NCBI GenBank assembly: GCA_013115135.1
Contig: JABANP010000147.1
Span: 44,201-108,200, forward strand
DNA from: Perkinsus olseni
Taxonomy: Eukaryota; Perkinsozoa; Perkinsida; Perkinsidae
DNA length: 64,000 nucleotides
Reading direction: 5' to 3'
Shown here piece by piece: positions 1-8,900 of this stretch (positions are counted from its first letter, which is position 1; each line of letters opens with the position of its first letter). The position numbers and the translations under genes were made by a program. Under the pieces are notes generated by a model, which saw nothing but the letters and a program-made list of their open reading frames with translations, was not told where the DNA came from and did no database searches.

Positions 1-1039
1 GTGAATTTTGGTACGCCGAACGCTTTTCTTATGTCCATCGCTGTTTAACAGATTTTCTCGTCGGAATATTCTATCAGGACTTGATTGAGATCAGGTTTAT
101 GAAATTTTGATGCAGCTGCAGAAAATACGGCGGAATCATCGGCAATTGAGGGCGGTAGCGATGGCCGATGAGGAAGCAATAAATCAAGCGGTGAAGAGCC
201 AAATGCATGAAGCAATTATGGTAGGATGTATTTGGTTGGGTGTGGTAGAAGTATTCGAGAGGTCATCAGGCGAGGGAGAAAGCAGCTTTCCGCGGGTCGC
301 TCTATGAGCAAGTTATCTCGGCCACTGAGCATCCGGTGATGAACGATATGTCCAAGTTGGCGGAGGGGATGGGGAAGGTCCTAATCGGGAGGTCTCTGGT
401 TCTATTCTCGGTCGGGGCACTCGTGGATGCACTGACATATCGGCGTCGTTGCCACGCATGGCCAGCGTTGCTGAGGGTTATGGAGTTTAGACGTTCCCTT
501 CTACCAAGAGCTTTGATGAGATTGACCGGAACCTAGCAGCTGAGTTGAAGGCCCGGCAAGAGTTGGAAGGGACTCTGGACGGATTGTAATATGGGGAAGG
601 TTATCTATTGCAAGATAGATGGATCTGGGTGTGGGCTGGGGATGGTAAAATACGAAGTGTGAGACTATCGGATATTCTCGACCCCAAGGATGCTATTATC
701 GATCGCGGGATCGATTAGGGTTACCAGTATCACTAATTTGTGTAGATGCAGTCAGCGAGAGGAATCCGCGAAGGATTTGGAGTCCCGCGAGAAGTTGCAC
801 AAATTGGTTGATCAGTAAGTATCTGTTGGTATCTTGAGGTTGGATCGCGTCTCACTCATTAATACACACCGTTTTTTATACAGCTTAGTAAAAGATTCCT
901 CAACCGATCAACTCAATGCGTCGTTCATCCCATGCTGATTCCGTCTTTCAGGCGACTGGATGAATTGCAGAAGGTCGTGAATCCTCTCATGAAGGCCTTC
1001 GGCAGCGAACAGCCACAGCAGCAGCACACTTCGACGTAA
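1..1039 (+). CDS. 3' part of a coiled-coil protein gene (partial)
   Basis: The gene enters the window from the left. Exons read in one sense are separated by short introns. An intron at 221-269 joins a helix around AINQAVKSQMHEAIM to AREKAAFRGSLYEQV, which runs into HPVMNDMSKLAEGMGK. Further exons carry TFPSTKSFDEIDRNLAAEL and then SAREESAKDLESREKLHKL. A final intron (from about 816 to about 951) leads to RLDELQKVVNPLMKAFG and a TAA stop at 1037-1039, after a run QPQQQHTST. The peptide is rich in Lys, Glu, Leu and Gln in a heptad-like pattern, so a coiled coil is likely. No family is recognised. Boundaries between about 360 and 760 are uncertain. Confidence 0.5.
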
Positions 1040-1271
1040 TCATTGTTTCTACCCTCATGTTGCCTTGCGTTCACTTGTACCCTCCTCCCGGTTGTTTCTC
1101 CAGTTGCGCTTCGTGTGGAATTGATGACGATAGTGCCTATGATTCAACAGTGCTGAGCGTTTGGAGACTGGTTGATGGATTTGCTAGTACACCGTCGTTC
1201 GAGATCTTCCCTGGAGACTCCTTTTTCTCTGTTACGTTTTGTTGTTATCAGTTTCTACTGTCTGCTCTAGA

Positions 1272-3148
1272 ATGGCAAAGTCCATCCTCATACTAGGGGA
1301 TGGCGATTTCTCATTCTCAGCATCATTAGCCGAAGCTTTGCTCAGTCCGGATGAAGAAGAGTAGTACTCCAGGGTTTTATCTCGGGGGTCGATCTATGAT
1401 ATTTCAACGAGGGCATTCGGCGCATAGAGGTGATTACCGGTGTAACAGTATCGGCTGAAAGGATCTCCCAGTAGTGGTGTAGAATGAATGAGGAAGATTA
1501 TGGTTGACATTTGAAGGGTGATAGTGTTGATGAGGAATCATCTCAGATGATTCATTTGCGAAGATACGGATACCAGAATAACTTGGAAAGATAGACGAAC
1601 TTACTGCGAAAATAGGCTCTATCAGTACGAGAAACGTTGGGAATTTCGTGAAAAGGGTAATTCCGTTTTGATGGCTGAGAGTGAGGAATCATGCTGGCAT
1701 CGGTTTGGCTGTGGAAAATGAATGAAAATTCATCGGGCATTCACGCTAAAATGCCGATCTACCGTCGTATAAAGTCGAGGATTATACGGTATTAATGTCC
1801 TGTTGTGATGATCAGGCGGCATTTACCTGTTTTATCACTCTACCTCGGGCTGTTTCCCGATACCTCCACAATACGATTATTATGCACGTCTTTCGATACG
1901 AGAGAGGACTTGGATAAGAAATATGGACGTGCGGTGGAGGCTAATTTGAAGATATTGCAAGATTACAACATCTCGGTTCAACATGGCGTCGATGCTGTGA
2001 GGCTGCCTGAAGAAATGAAAGGAGAGGTAGTAGTAGTGTACACGGGTGTCGCGCGCCATAAAATTCCGTTCGCGTCGTGTCAGCTGTTCGATGTTATCAT
2101 ATGGAATCATCCCCATTTGGGTGTCGAGGACGCTAAGCTTCATCAAGTGCTAATGGCCCACTTTGCCGACTCCGCTAGGTGAGTGTACAAGAATCTTGGA
2201 TCGGTAAAACACTTTGGGGGGCTGCCAACCGAGTGCGTGGTCATTGATACCGTTATCGATGGTTTTCATTGCCTCAGGCGAGTTCTCCGTAGTGATGGTC
2301 GAGTCCTTCTTTGTTTGGTCGACGGTCAGGCAAAAAGATGGAATCTTGCAAACTTGGCATCCCTCAACGGTCTACATCTCATCGGCAAACCTCGACCTTT
2401 CCCTGTGGAATTATTTCCATCATTTAGAATGGTACGGAATAGGACGTATCAGACTTTCAAGAATCATCAGACGCAGAAGCAGTGGGTACCTGCTGGCAAC
2501 GACGCCGAAGTCGAAAGTATGTTCTCGACGTTATACGTGCTGGCGAAAAATCGGTGCAGTGGTAAGGCGGAGCGATGCGATTCTGGCGATGGAAACAGTG
2601 GAGAGTCTCCGATGAAGAGGGCGAGGAAGAAAGCAGGGGATTATGTTTGTGAAATTTGTGACAAACGTTTTACAACGAATCAGGGATTATTTACCCATAA
2701 TCGTCAAGTGCATGAACTGGGACTCTATCACAATAGAGTGGGTGTGAAGTGTTCGGCCTGCGGGGTGGAGTGCCGCGATGAGGAAGGCTTGGCTCAGCAT
2801 AGAGCAGCGAAGCATTCGGGAGTTCATCTGGGCCGGAAGGTGGAGAGTGCAGCATTACGAGGGACGGGAGAGGTTTGCAAAATTTGTGGATATCGATTGA
2901 TGGAAGGGGAAAGCAATGGTGGGAACATTGACGGTCATTTGGGTATGCTCCGGCCAGTGGATGAAGAGGAGTTTAAGTGTGAAGAATGCGGCAAGGAGTT
3001 CGTAGACGGTCGAGCGTTGGGCCAGCATCAACTCTTCTGTGGAGATCGGAAGGGAAGGGATCGGGGTAGTAGGGTGAATGGGGCGTGGGCTTGGGGGATG
3101 CGTTATCGCTTGGATTGTTTTGAAGTGGCGGTAGATTCCATAGTATAG
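1272..3148 (+). CDS. BMT5-like (DUF2431) rRNA methyltransferase domain with C-terminal zinc fingers
   Basis: The first exon starts MAKSILILGDGDFSFSASLA, the glycine-rich GxGDFSFS motif of the DUF2431/BMT5 family, which methylates N3 of a uridine in large-subunit rRNA. After an intron of roughly 450 nt (about 1360-1850), exons give a helix with VEANLKILQDYNISVQHGVDA and then LFDVIIWNHPHLGVEDAKL, the family's FDvIiFNFPHvG motif. Introns at 2027-2083 and 2179-2277 keep frame. The last exon ends the methyltransferase with RSDGRVLLCLVDGQ and adds at least three Cys/His fingers (YVCEICDKRFTTNQGLFTHN; KCSACGVECRDEEGLAQH; FKCEECGKEFVDGRALGQH). Seen: motifs and fingers. Known: family role in rRNA modification. 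Inferred: fingers help bind RNA or ribosomal precursors. The stop is TAG at 3146-3148. Confidence 0.75.
2027..2083 (+). other. Intron with GCGCGCCA motif
   Basis: A 57-nt intron (GTAGTAG...GTGTCAG) inside the methyltransferase domain. Removing it joins EEMKGE to LFDVIIWNHPH in frame. It holds TCGCGCGCCATAAAATT, resembling TACCGCGCGCCACGAAATTG in the intron at 5625-5683. Confidence 0.65.
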
Positions 3149-3577
3149 TACCATTTTGTGATGTGACAAAGGAGTGGTATGATTGTGTGTTTCCTGTACG
3201 CATGTCCCAAATGGTCGAGATAGCGGTAGCTCTGCTGTATAGTTTAAAGTTGTATACCATTCTGGAGTTTACTGTCACAATCACCGTGTCAGGCCACACA
3301 GGAGAGGCCCCTCCCCCTCCACCTGCTGCTGCCGATGATGATGACAATCCGAGTGGATGCAGCTCACCGTCCTGACGAGACTTACCAACCCGTCCCACCA
3401 TCACCACCAAGCTCTGGGTTTATATGTTGTTTCAACTGTACAGAAATCTGTAAACGTTCCTCCTCACGATGGGTCAGTTCTGCGTTCAGGAGGGTTACTC
3501 CCGACCTACCTCAGGTTCTCATACCCTCTAGTAGCCTGCCTTCTCTCAGTCTTTCACTCTGCTGGTCACTAGGTGTA
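3149..3577. other. Intergenic / 5' region between methyltransferase and KH genes
   Basis: No convincing gene. At 3163-3190 a reverse-oriented stretch matches the 3' part of the KH-gene introns: on the minus strand it reads AATCATACCACTCCTTTGTC. The open frames here are short, proline-rich or histidine-rich and look like untranslated sequence. Confidence 0.45.
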
Positions 3578-5989
3578 ATGTATGGCGAACCGGTCCCTCT
3601 CAACTTCACACGCAAACGTCGGTACCCAGGAGATCAGCCTGAGCTAATGGGAGTGGATACAAGGTAAGGGCATGGATAGTGTGGATCATACACAGTGCAC
3701 TCGATGCTGTAGGTATTCGCCACCAATGCCACCTCCATTGATGCCCCCTCCTCTGACTGGGATGGAGGTGGACCCCGGCCCGCCTACCAGAGGGCCCGAT
3801 GGATACTCCTGGGAGGTGATAACGTTATATTGATAATAGTAGAAGTTGGAGTATTAGTATACGCATGCATCTTATACACTCAAGATCAGCATTCCTGTGT
3901 GTATCATTACAGAGAGGAAAGTCGAGTATAGAGGGAACAGCCAGGGGGTTGCGCGCCTTGGAATTTAGTCATCCTTCCCTTGCTACTTCCCTCAATCACC
4001 ATTAGTATGCCCGGCCTTGTGTATCCATTCGTTGTTCAGAATTTGGTATTCGAGACCATCGACCCCGCAGTGCCGAGCTTAGCAGTTAACCTACCAGTAC
4101 CATTGGATAGAGCTGGCTTGGTGGTGGGAGTGAGAGGCAATACAGTCAGGGTAGGTGCATCAGTGCAGAGTAATGCATACCACTCCTTTCGTTATTCAGA
4201 GTCTAGAGTCCCAATGTGGAGTTGAGATTAGTGTTGCTGTTCGTGATGATGACCCTCTAAGAGATCCATCGACTAACACAACTCATGTACACGTTAGAGG
4301 CCCCAAGTATGGCGTTTATGAAGCCATGCAGAGGATTGGGTAATAGTAGTGGTGGTCGGGTACGGAAGAGCTGATGGAATGCCATCTGTGGCTATGCCAT
4401 TACTCGATCCTTCCTCAGGGATCTATTTCGATATCGTCACCCGTTACCGGAGATGCACACGCCCCCTCCTCCGCCAGTGGTTCCTTCGGAGTTACTACCA
4501 CCTCCCCTTCCCGTGATGAATCATCATAGTGCCTACGAAGCCAATCCTGAGTCTCTCTCGGCGGTGGATAAGCCCAATCTAGTACGACACAGTGACCTGC
4601 GAGTCGAGAGTAATTTCGTGGCGCGGTGACGTTTAGGTATCTTTTGATATCTTGGATGACCATTGTGGTTTGGTAATTGGCAGGAGAGGTCGGATGCTCG
4701 CTGATCTACGTGAGGAATCCGGAGCATCAATCGAACTTGTATCAGGAGACGATCCTACCCAACCTAAGTAGTGGAGCATGCGTGCAGTAAGTGAATCATA
4801 CCACACCTTTGTCAATTCAGGAAGTGTCTGGTATGGTCGTCGGATCCTGATAAGGTTGATGATGCGTTGGTTCGACTAGCCCGAGTTTTGTCTAGATTGC
4901 CGGACGCCCTACCGGTGCCACCGCCGAAGAATCCCGAGGCGGAAGAGAGGGTAGCATCTTTGGTTGAACACTGCGAGATACGAACGAGGTTGGGTGAGAC
5001 TATCTTCTCAGGCATTGAACCCACGCTGGGTGGAAGAAGACTACCGGGGAGGACCGCCGACGCCATCAGTGCCTGTGGCAGGGTAGGCGGAGCGAAGGGC
5101 CTCATGTTTAGCACTTTTGCGTTCAGGTTACCTCGTGTAGATGTAAGTGCAGCCACGGCAGCTGTTGCTGTTTCACACTTCGACTCACCCGAAGCGGTTG
5201 ATGCTTGCGCCCCGAGTAACGCCCTCAATGCAGCTCTCGACGGATCTCAGCTGTATCCCTTCAGATCGGGACACGCCTCTTGATACACCAGTCGAGTACT
5301 ATGTAGATGTACCGGCTGATAAGGCAGAGCTACTCACTGATCGGACCATGCAGGTAGGAGCGGCATATCTTGAGGTTAAGCGTGCTAGATACGGAGTAGC
5401 TAATAATAAGTAGCTCAATACTCTTACGTGGATTCGAACCCGAGACCATTTTCTCCAGGATCTCCGACGACGATCACAATGCTACGTTGAGTTGATGCCG
5501 ATCGATGATGAGCAAGAGTCGAGCGAAGATGCTCCTCTCATGTGGCGTCGGTTAATGCTGTACGGGATGCCGGTACCAATACATTATGCCATCGTCAAAC
5601 TGAAGGACATCATGAAGGGTGAAGGTAAGTTATGATATATTTTTACCGCGCGCCACGAAATTGATGCCCATCGTTTGTGTCAGTCGTTGAGGTTGGTGAT
5701 AGCGCGAACACCAAGGTGAAAGAGTATCCGAAGATTGGGGAAGGTGAGATGACGAGGCGTCGTCCCCACAACTCTCAGTTTCGTTTCTTGCCAGTTGATT
5801 CGGGTACGCCCTCGACACAGTATAGTCGCATGCAGGATGAAGCTGATGCAGAGAAGGGCAAGGTAGGATGATGGTGATGGTCATCATTGTTATTATCGTG
5901 TTGATCAGTATGATGATGAGTGGAGGAGTTATTATGCCGAGTTGCACGTATCAAATCCCCCATCTCGCTACGCCAAACCTTCTCCTTAG
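3578..5989 (+). CDS. Multi-KH-domain RNA-binding protein
   Basis: Probable start MYGEPVPLNFTRKRRYPGDQ, followed by a proline-rich stretch (YSPPMPPPLMPPPLTGMEVD). Three KH-type folds follow. KH1: PVPLDRAGLVVGVRGNTVR, then after an intron SLESQCGVEISVAVRDDDP. KH2: ILDDHCGLVIGRRGRMLADL, then REESGASIELVSGDDPTQP, with a proper GxxG loop. KH3: VDVPADKAELLTDRTMQ joined over an intron to DLRRRSQCYVELMPIDDEQ, lacking a clear GxxG. A C-terminal tail ends YYAELHVSNPPSRYAKPSP and TAG at 5987-5989. Introns seen at 4151-4199, 4768-4820, 5354-5458, 5625-5683 and about 5870-5910. Known: KH domains bind single-stranded RNA. The exact start is a guess; the frame around 5150-5350 was not fully resolved. Confidence 0.65.
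4151..4199 (+). repeat. KH-gene intron, copy a of a related intron pair
   Basis: A 49-nt intron splitting KH1; splicing gives GNTVR-SLESQCGVEI in frame. Its 3' part (TGCAG, then CATACCACTCCTTTC, then ATTCAG) matches the intron at 4768-4820. The 15-mer CATACCACTCCTTTC recurs at about 30363 downstream of MAF1, also after TGCAGAG. Confidence 0.6.
4768..4820 (+). repeat. KH-gene intron, copy b of a related intron pair
   Basis: A 53-nt intron just after KH2; splicing joins PTQP to KKCLVWSSDPDKVDDAL. It aligns with 4151-4199 over its 3' half (TGCAG, ATACCACnCCTTT, ATTCAG). A minus-strand stretch at 3163-3190 matches AATCATACCACnCCTTTGTC. Confidence 0.6.
5354..5458 (+). other. Intron with antisense tRNA T-arm-like module
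   Basis: A 105-nt intron inside KH3; removal joins AELLTDRTMQ to DLRRRSQCYVELMP, which restores a KH helix. On the minus strand 5430-5447 reads GGTC, TCGGG, TTCGAAT, CC: the variable-loop end, T-stem and T-loop of a tRNA in exact order. The T-stem is only partly paired. The 3' splice AG lies 11 nt beyond the GGTC element, where a tRNA anticodon loop would be. Confidence 0.7.
5625..5683 (+). other. Intron with GCGCGCCA motif, second copy
   Basis: A 59-nt intron with a strong GTAAGT donor and TGTGTCAG acceptor. It shares CGCGCGCCAYRAAATT and the TGTCAG end with the intron at 2027-2083 in the neighbouring gene. Confidence 0.5.
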
Positions 5990-6754
5990 TTTATCAGTGT
6001 CTCTCCTGTAGTCGAGTTAATAATCAACGAAGGCCTGTCAGGAGGAGGGCGTGGGTGGTCTTTAGTACACATCTGGGGAGCTGATTGTTGGCGTTCAGAG
6101 CTTGGCTGATTCTGTCGAAACCTCCAGAACATGTTCGAGATGCTTCGAGTGCACTCGCCGCCTTGCAGTACAATGGAGTAATACGACTAAGGACACTCGA
6201 ATTCGTCACAACAATTATTCGGCCATCGTACGGTCACTACGCTCACGCTACCCTCCCCATAAGGGAATGCATGTATCTTCGACTTGACATAATATCGATT
6301 GTGAAGGTTGGGTATCGGTCAAGATTCCAACTAGGTATGCTGTGTTGCCCCTGGTAGTATCTGCAATAGCCTTGGATTCGGTTGTGGATAGAATAGTCGT
6401 TACGTAGGCTTCAGTGCGGAGACCACGAATGATACATGGATTTACATTGGGATCATTCTTCCGAGAGCTCCATTAGTATGTTCATCAGTTCGGGCCACTG
6501 TTGTCATTGTCATCCTGATGAGACTCAGTCCCCTTCGGTATTGCGGTAAGGTATTACGTAAATCAGACTTTATAAAGACAGAAGGGGTTCACCAGAGAGT
6601 CTTCCGATGGGGTATTGGCAATCGATTCCGATCTGCTAATGCCAATAGATATCAGCCCGTGCACTTGGAGAGGATAAAAGAGGTAGTAGAGAGACCAGCT
6701 GTCCACCGGGCGTGCGCTGATCTCTTCGGACTCTTCTTCTTGATGTAGTCGTAC
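5990..6754. other. No confident gene
   Basis: Several overlapping open frames of 60-90 codons occur on both strands with no recognisable domain. The frame 6518-6748 (WGIGNRFRSANANRYQPVH, then HLERIKEVVERPAVH) could be an upstream exon of the AP2-like gene but I cannot connect it. Confidence 0.4.
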
Positions 6755-7145
6755 ATGAATGCGATGGGAAGGGATCAGTAGTGAGCGGGTTCGTCTCTCT
6801 TCTCGAGGTAACACTGAACGATGACTACTACGACAGCCCAGATCCGAATATACGTTGGGATGATTATTCTGAGTGTTGGGAAGTGTATTGGTATGAGCAT
6901 GAGAAGCTCAATGCCAAGCCTTTTCCGGTAAGATGCTGTGAGTGCGGATCGAACCTGGGACCGTCGGACAGGTTAAAAAATTTGGTATAAAGTGGTCTAA
7001 GGAAGAGGCAAAGAAGTTTTATGAGGAATTGAAAGAGAGTGGTCGAGTTCATGCTCGCCCTTCACATAAAGGCGGGGATGATTCCATCATGTGGGATGAG
7101 AGGATGCAAGGATGGGCAGTGAGCTATTGGCAGAATGGAAGGTAG
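6755..7145 (+). CDS. AP2-domain-like DNA-binding protein
   Basis: The frame gives an AP2-type fold: IRWDDYSECWEVYWYEHEKL (three beta strands) then, across an intron at 6928-6971, FPVKKFGIKWSKEEAKKFYE (end of strand 3 and the amphipathic helix). This matches the apicomplexan/dinoflagellate AP2 pattern in which SFSVKKYG is followed by an EEAK helix. A second unit may start with IMWDERMQGWAVSYWQNGR before the TAG at 7143-7145, or the gene may continue past an intron there (a GTAGAC donor overlaps the stop). Known: ApiAP2 proteins are sequence-specific transcription regulators in alveolates. The start is uncertain; ATG at 6755 is the nearest upstream in-sense candidate and needs a further junction before 6813. 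Confidence 0.6.
6928..6971 (+). other. Intron with antisense tRNA T-arm-like module
   Basis: A 44-nt intron (GTAAGA donor, GGACAG acceptor) inside the AP2-like domain; splicing joins AKPFP to VKKFGIKW. On the minus strand it reads GGTC (6959-6962), CCAGG, TTCGATC, C: tRNA variable loop end, T-stem 5' strand and T-loop in correct spacing. T-stem pairing is degenerate. The tRNA-like part covers most of the intron. Confidence 0.75.
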
Positions 7146-7876
7146 ACGAACAGCAGTGAGGGTAGATGCTCCCGGAGTATCCAACTTGATGCTCTGAGAA
7201 TCACCTCCTCAAGTTCCGTAGGGTTGACGATGCCATCCAATCGAAATTACTTTCCTCTCCTCGTATGTCTGTAAGTCGCTTGAAAGTGTTCTAAAATCCC
7301 TGCCTTCCTTCGGTGAGCTTACACAGCATGAAGTTCTTGCGAATCCGATAGTCGGGGGCACTCCTTCCCGGCGAACTACCTAGAGTACGAAAACCCATGC
7401 CCGTCACTATCGGAGACGCTTGCACGCGAGCGCGCGGCTGTCTCCTGAAGCTGGCTGCGGACGAATTTTCACGGGAGCGTTTCGTCCACTTTAGCCGGCC
7501 TCTCTCACATCAGCGACGTTTCTCTCCTGTCATTTCAGTCATGGTGTCAGGCCGAGGACCGCTACTTATGGTGCGAGTAAGCATGGCTTCTATCGAGCCC
7601 ATGACAAGGCAATAGAAGTATCCAGGGATAGTCAGAGTACATATTGGAGAAGGGAGATGAATGATGATGGCTGGGGGCAGCAAGAAGGAAAACCTTTCCA
7701 ACCACAGCCATGAGAGTGCACGGCGATATCGGTTCGTTTCTGAGTCTTCCGCATGATGTGGCGTTGAAACTACCATGTACGCGAGTAAGCAGAATGCCGT
7801 CTTCATTATCGTACAACGATTCATGCTGTTGTGACATGTATACTCGTGCGCCGCTTCCCTTCAGTCGCCTTTGTTA
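7146..7876. other. No confident gene; possible small secreted protein on the minus strand
   Basis: A minus-strand frame starting at 7824 or 7806 begins MKTAFCLLAYMVV, like a signal peptide, and an intron may follow the first 18 codons. I could not build a full model. The rest shows no recognisable coding sequence. Confidence 0.3.
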
Positions 7877-8486
7877 ATGTTCGAGCTGACGTTGGAGTAC
7901 GTGCTGTCACCCTCTCCTACTCTGGTCTACCTCTCTCGTGATGATACCAGAGAGGATATGGTCCGTACTGCTATTATGTATTGTTGGTGGCGACAGTGTC
8001 ATTGCAAAAGGCTCTACACAACAACAACGCTACAAGGCTATCTCTGGTGCATTGAAGAACGGTCTTAGTGTGGTGAAGTTCGGCAGAGAGTTGGGTATCT
8101 TAGTTGCTCGTCGAGGTCGAAGTGGCAAGAAAGATACCCTTGTCGATCTCATCAATGTGGCTGTCCTGCAACTCGATCATGTTATGTTTCTGAATGCCAT
8201 CGGACTTCTCAAGTTGTCCGATGAGGACAGTAGACGTGTCGACTTGGCTTCGTTCTACCTCTCATTTTTACGTGACCTCATCCTTCTGCCTGACATCATA
8301 GCCGATCCGATGCAGCTGTTACGGTGGTTACTAAGACAACCCATGTGGGGTTTTTTGATTGCTCATTCGTCCAAGTGGGACTGGAGCAGAGTTTCGACCC
8401 GGGCACCACAGATAGCATCAACATGTGGGCTGTTGAATGAATTATTTGGCATCAGTTCGGGGTTGATGATGACTGTTAAAGATTAG
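7877..8486 (+). CDS. PEX11-like peroxisomal membrane protein
   Basis: Starts MFELTLEYVLSPSPTLVYLS, then RDDTREDMVRTAIMY. In a second frame it continues with RYKAISGALKNGLSVVKFGR, then LVDLINVAVLQLDHVMFLNA and ends KWDWSRVSTRAPQIASTCGL plus a short hydrophobic tail with TAG at 8484-8486. The amphipathic helix with the GRELG pattern and the LDHVMFLNAIGLLKLS segment resemble PEX11 proteins, which act in peroxisome division. The two frames overlap near 7985-8030 and need a short intron or another join that I could not place; a 24-nt intron beginning GTGGCGACAG is one candidate. Length (about 185 residues) is a little short for PEX11. The family call is moderate. Confidence 0.5.
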
Positions 8487-8900
8487 ATTCTTCTCCGACT
8501 TCGATGGTATATGTTGCCGCTGTTGTTGGGTTAATAGTGGTCAATCGTGATACTCGCTTAAAGCGGCGATAAAAGCGCTTTCATCGCCGCTTCTGGTGAC
8601 TGGAGATGATGTCTGAGCTCATGGGGCGAGGATATACCGATACAGCCGCAGCTGAAGCACTCCCTGAAGCCTGCTAGCGATGCTGTGCGTTGTACATGTT
8701 CGTGCACAGTATAGCTATCGATGCTGAAGAGTGTTTACAGGTATTTATAGAAATTCCTGTCTCTGCAAAATTTGGACTTTACTCTACCGTCGTGTTACAC
8801 TGGGTTATCCCACATCGTGCCCGCGCACTTTCCATCCTGCTCGTATCATCCCATGCAGGCGACTTACACCTTTAGCCTGTTGTCAAGTTGTTTTGGTTTG

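Noticed and set aside
8380..8400. TTTCGACCCGGG as a T-arm in the PEX11-like gene
   Set aside because: Lies in an uninterrupted coding frame and lacks the tRNA spacing.
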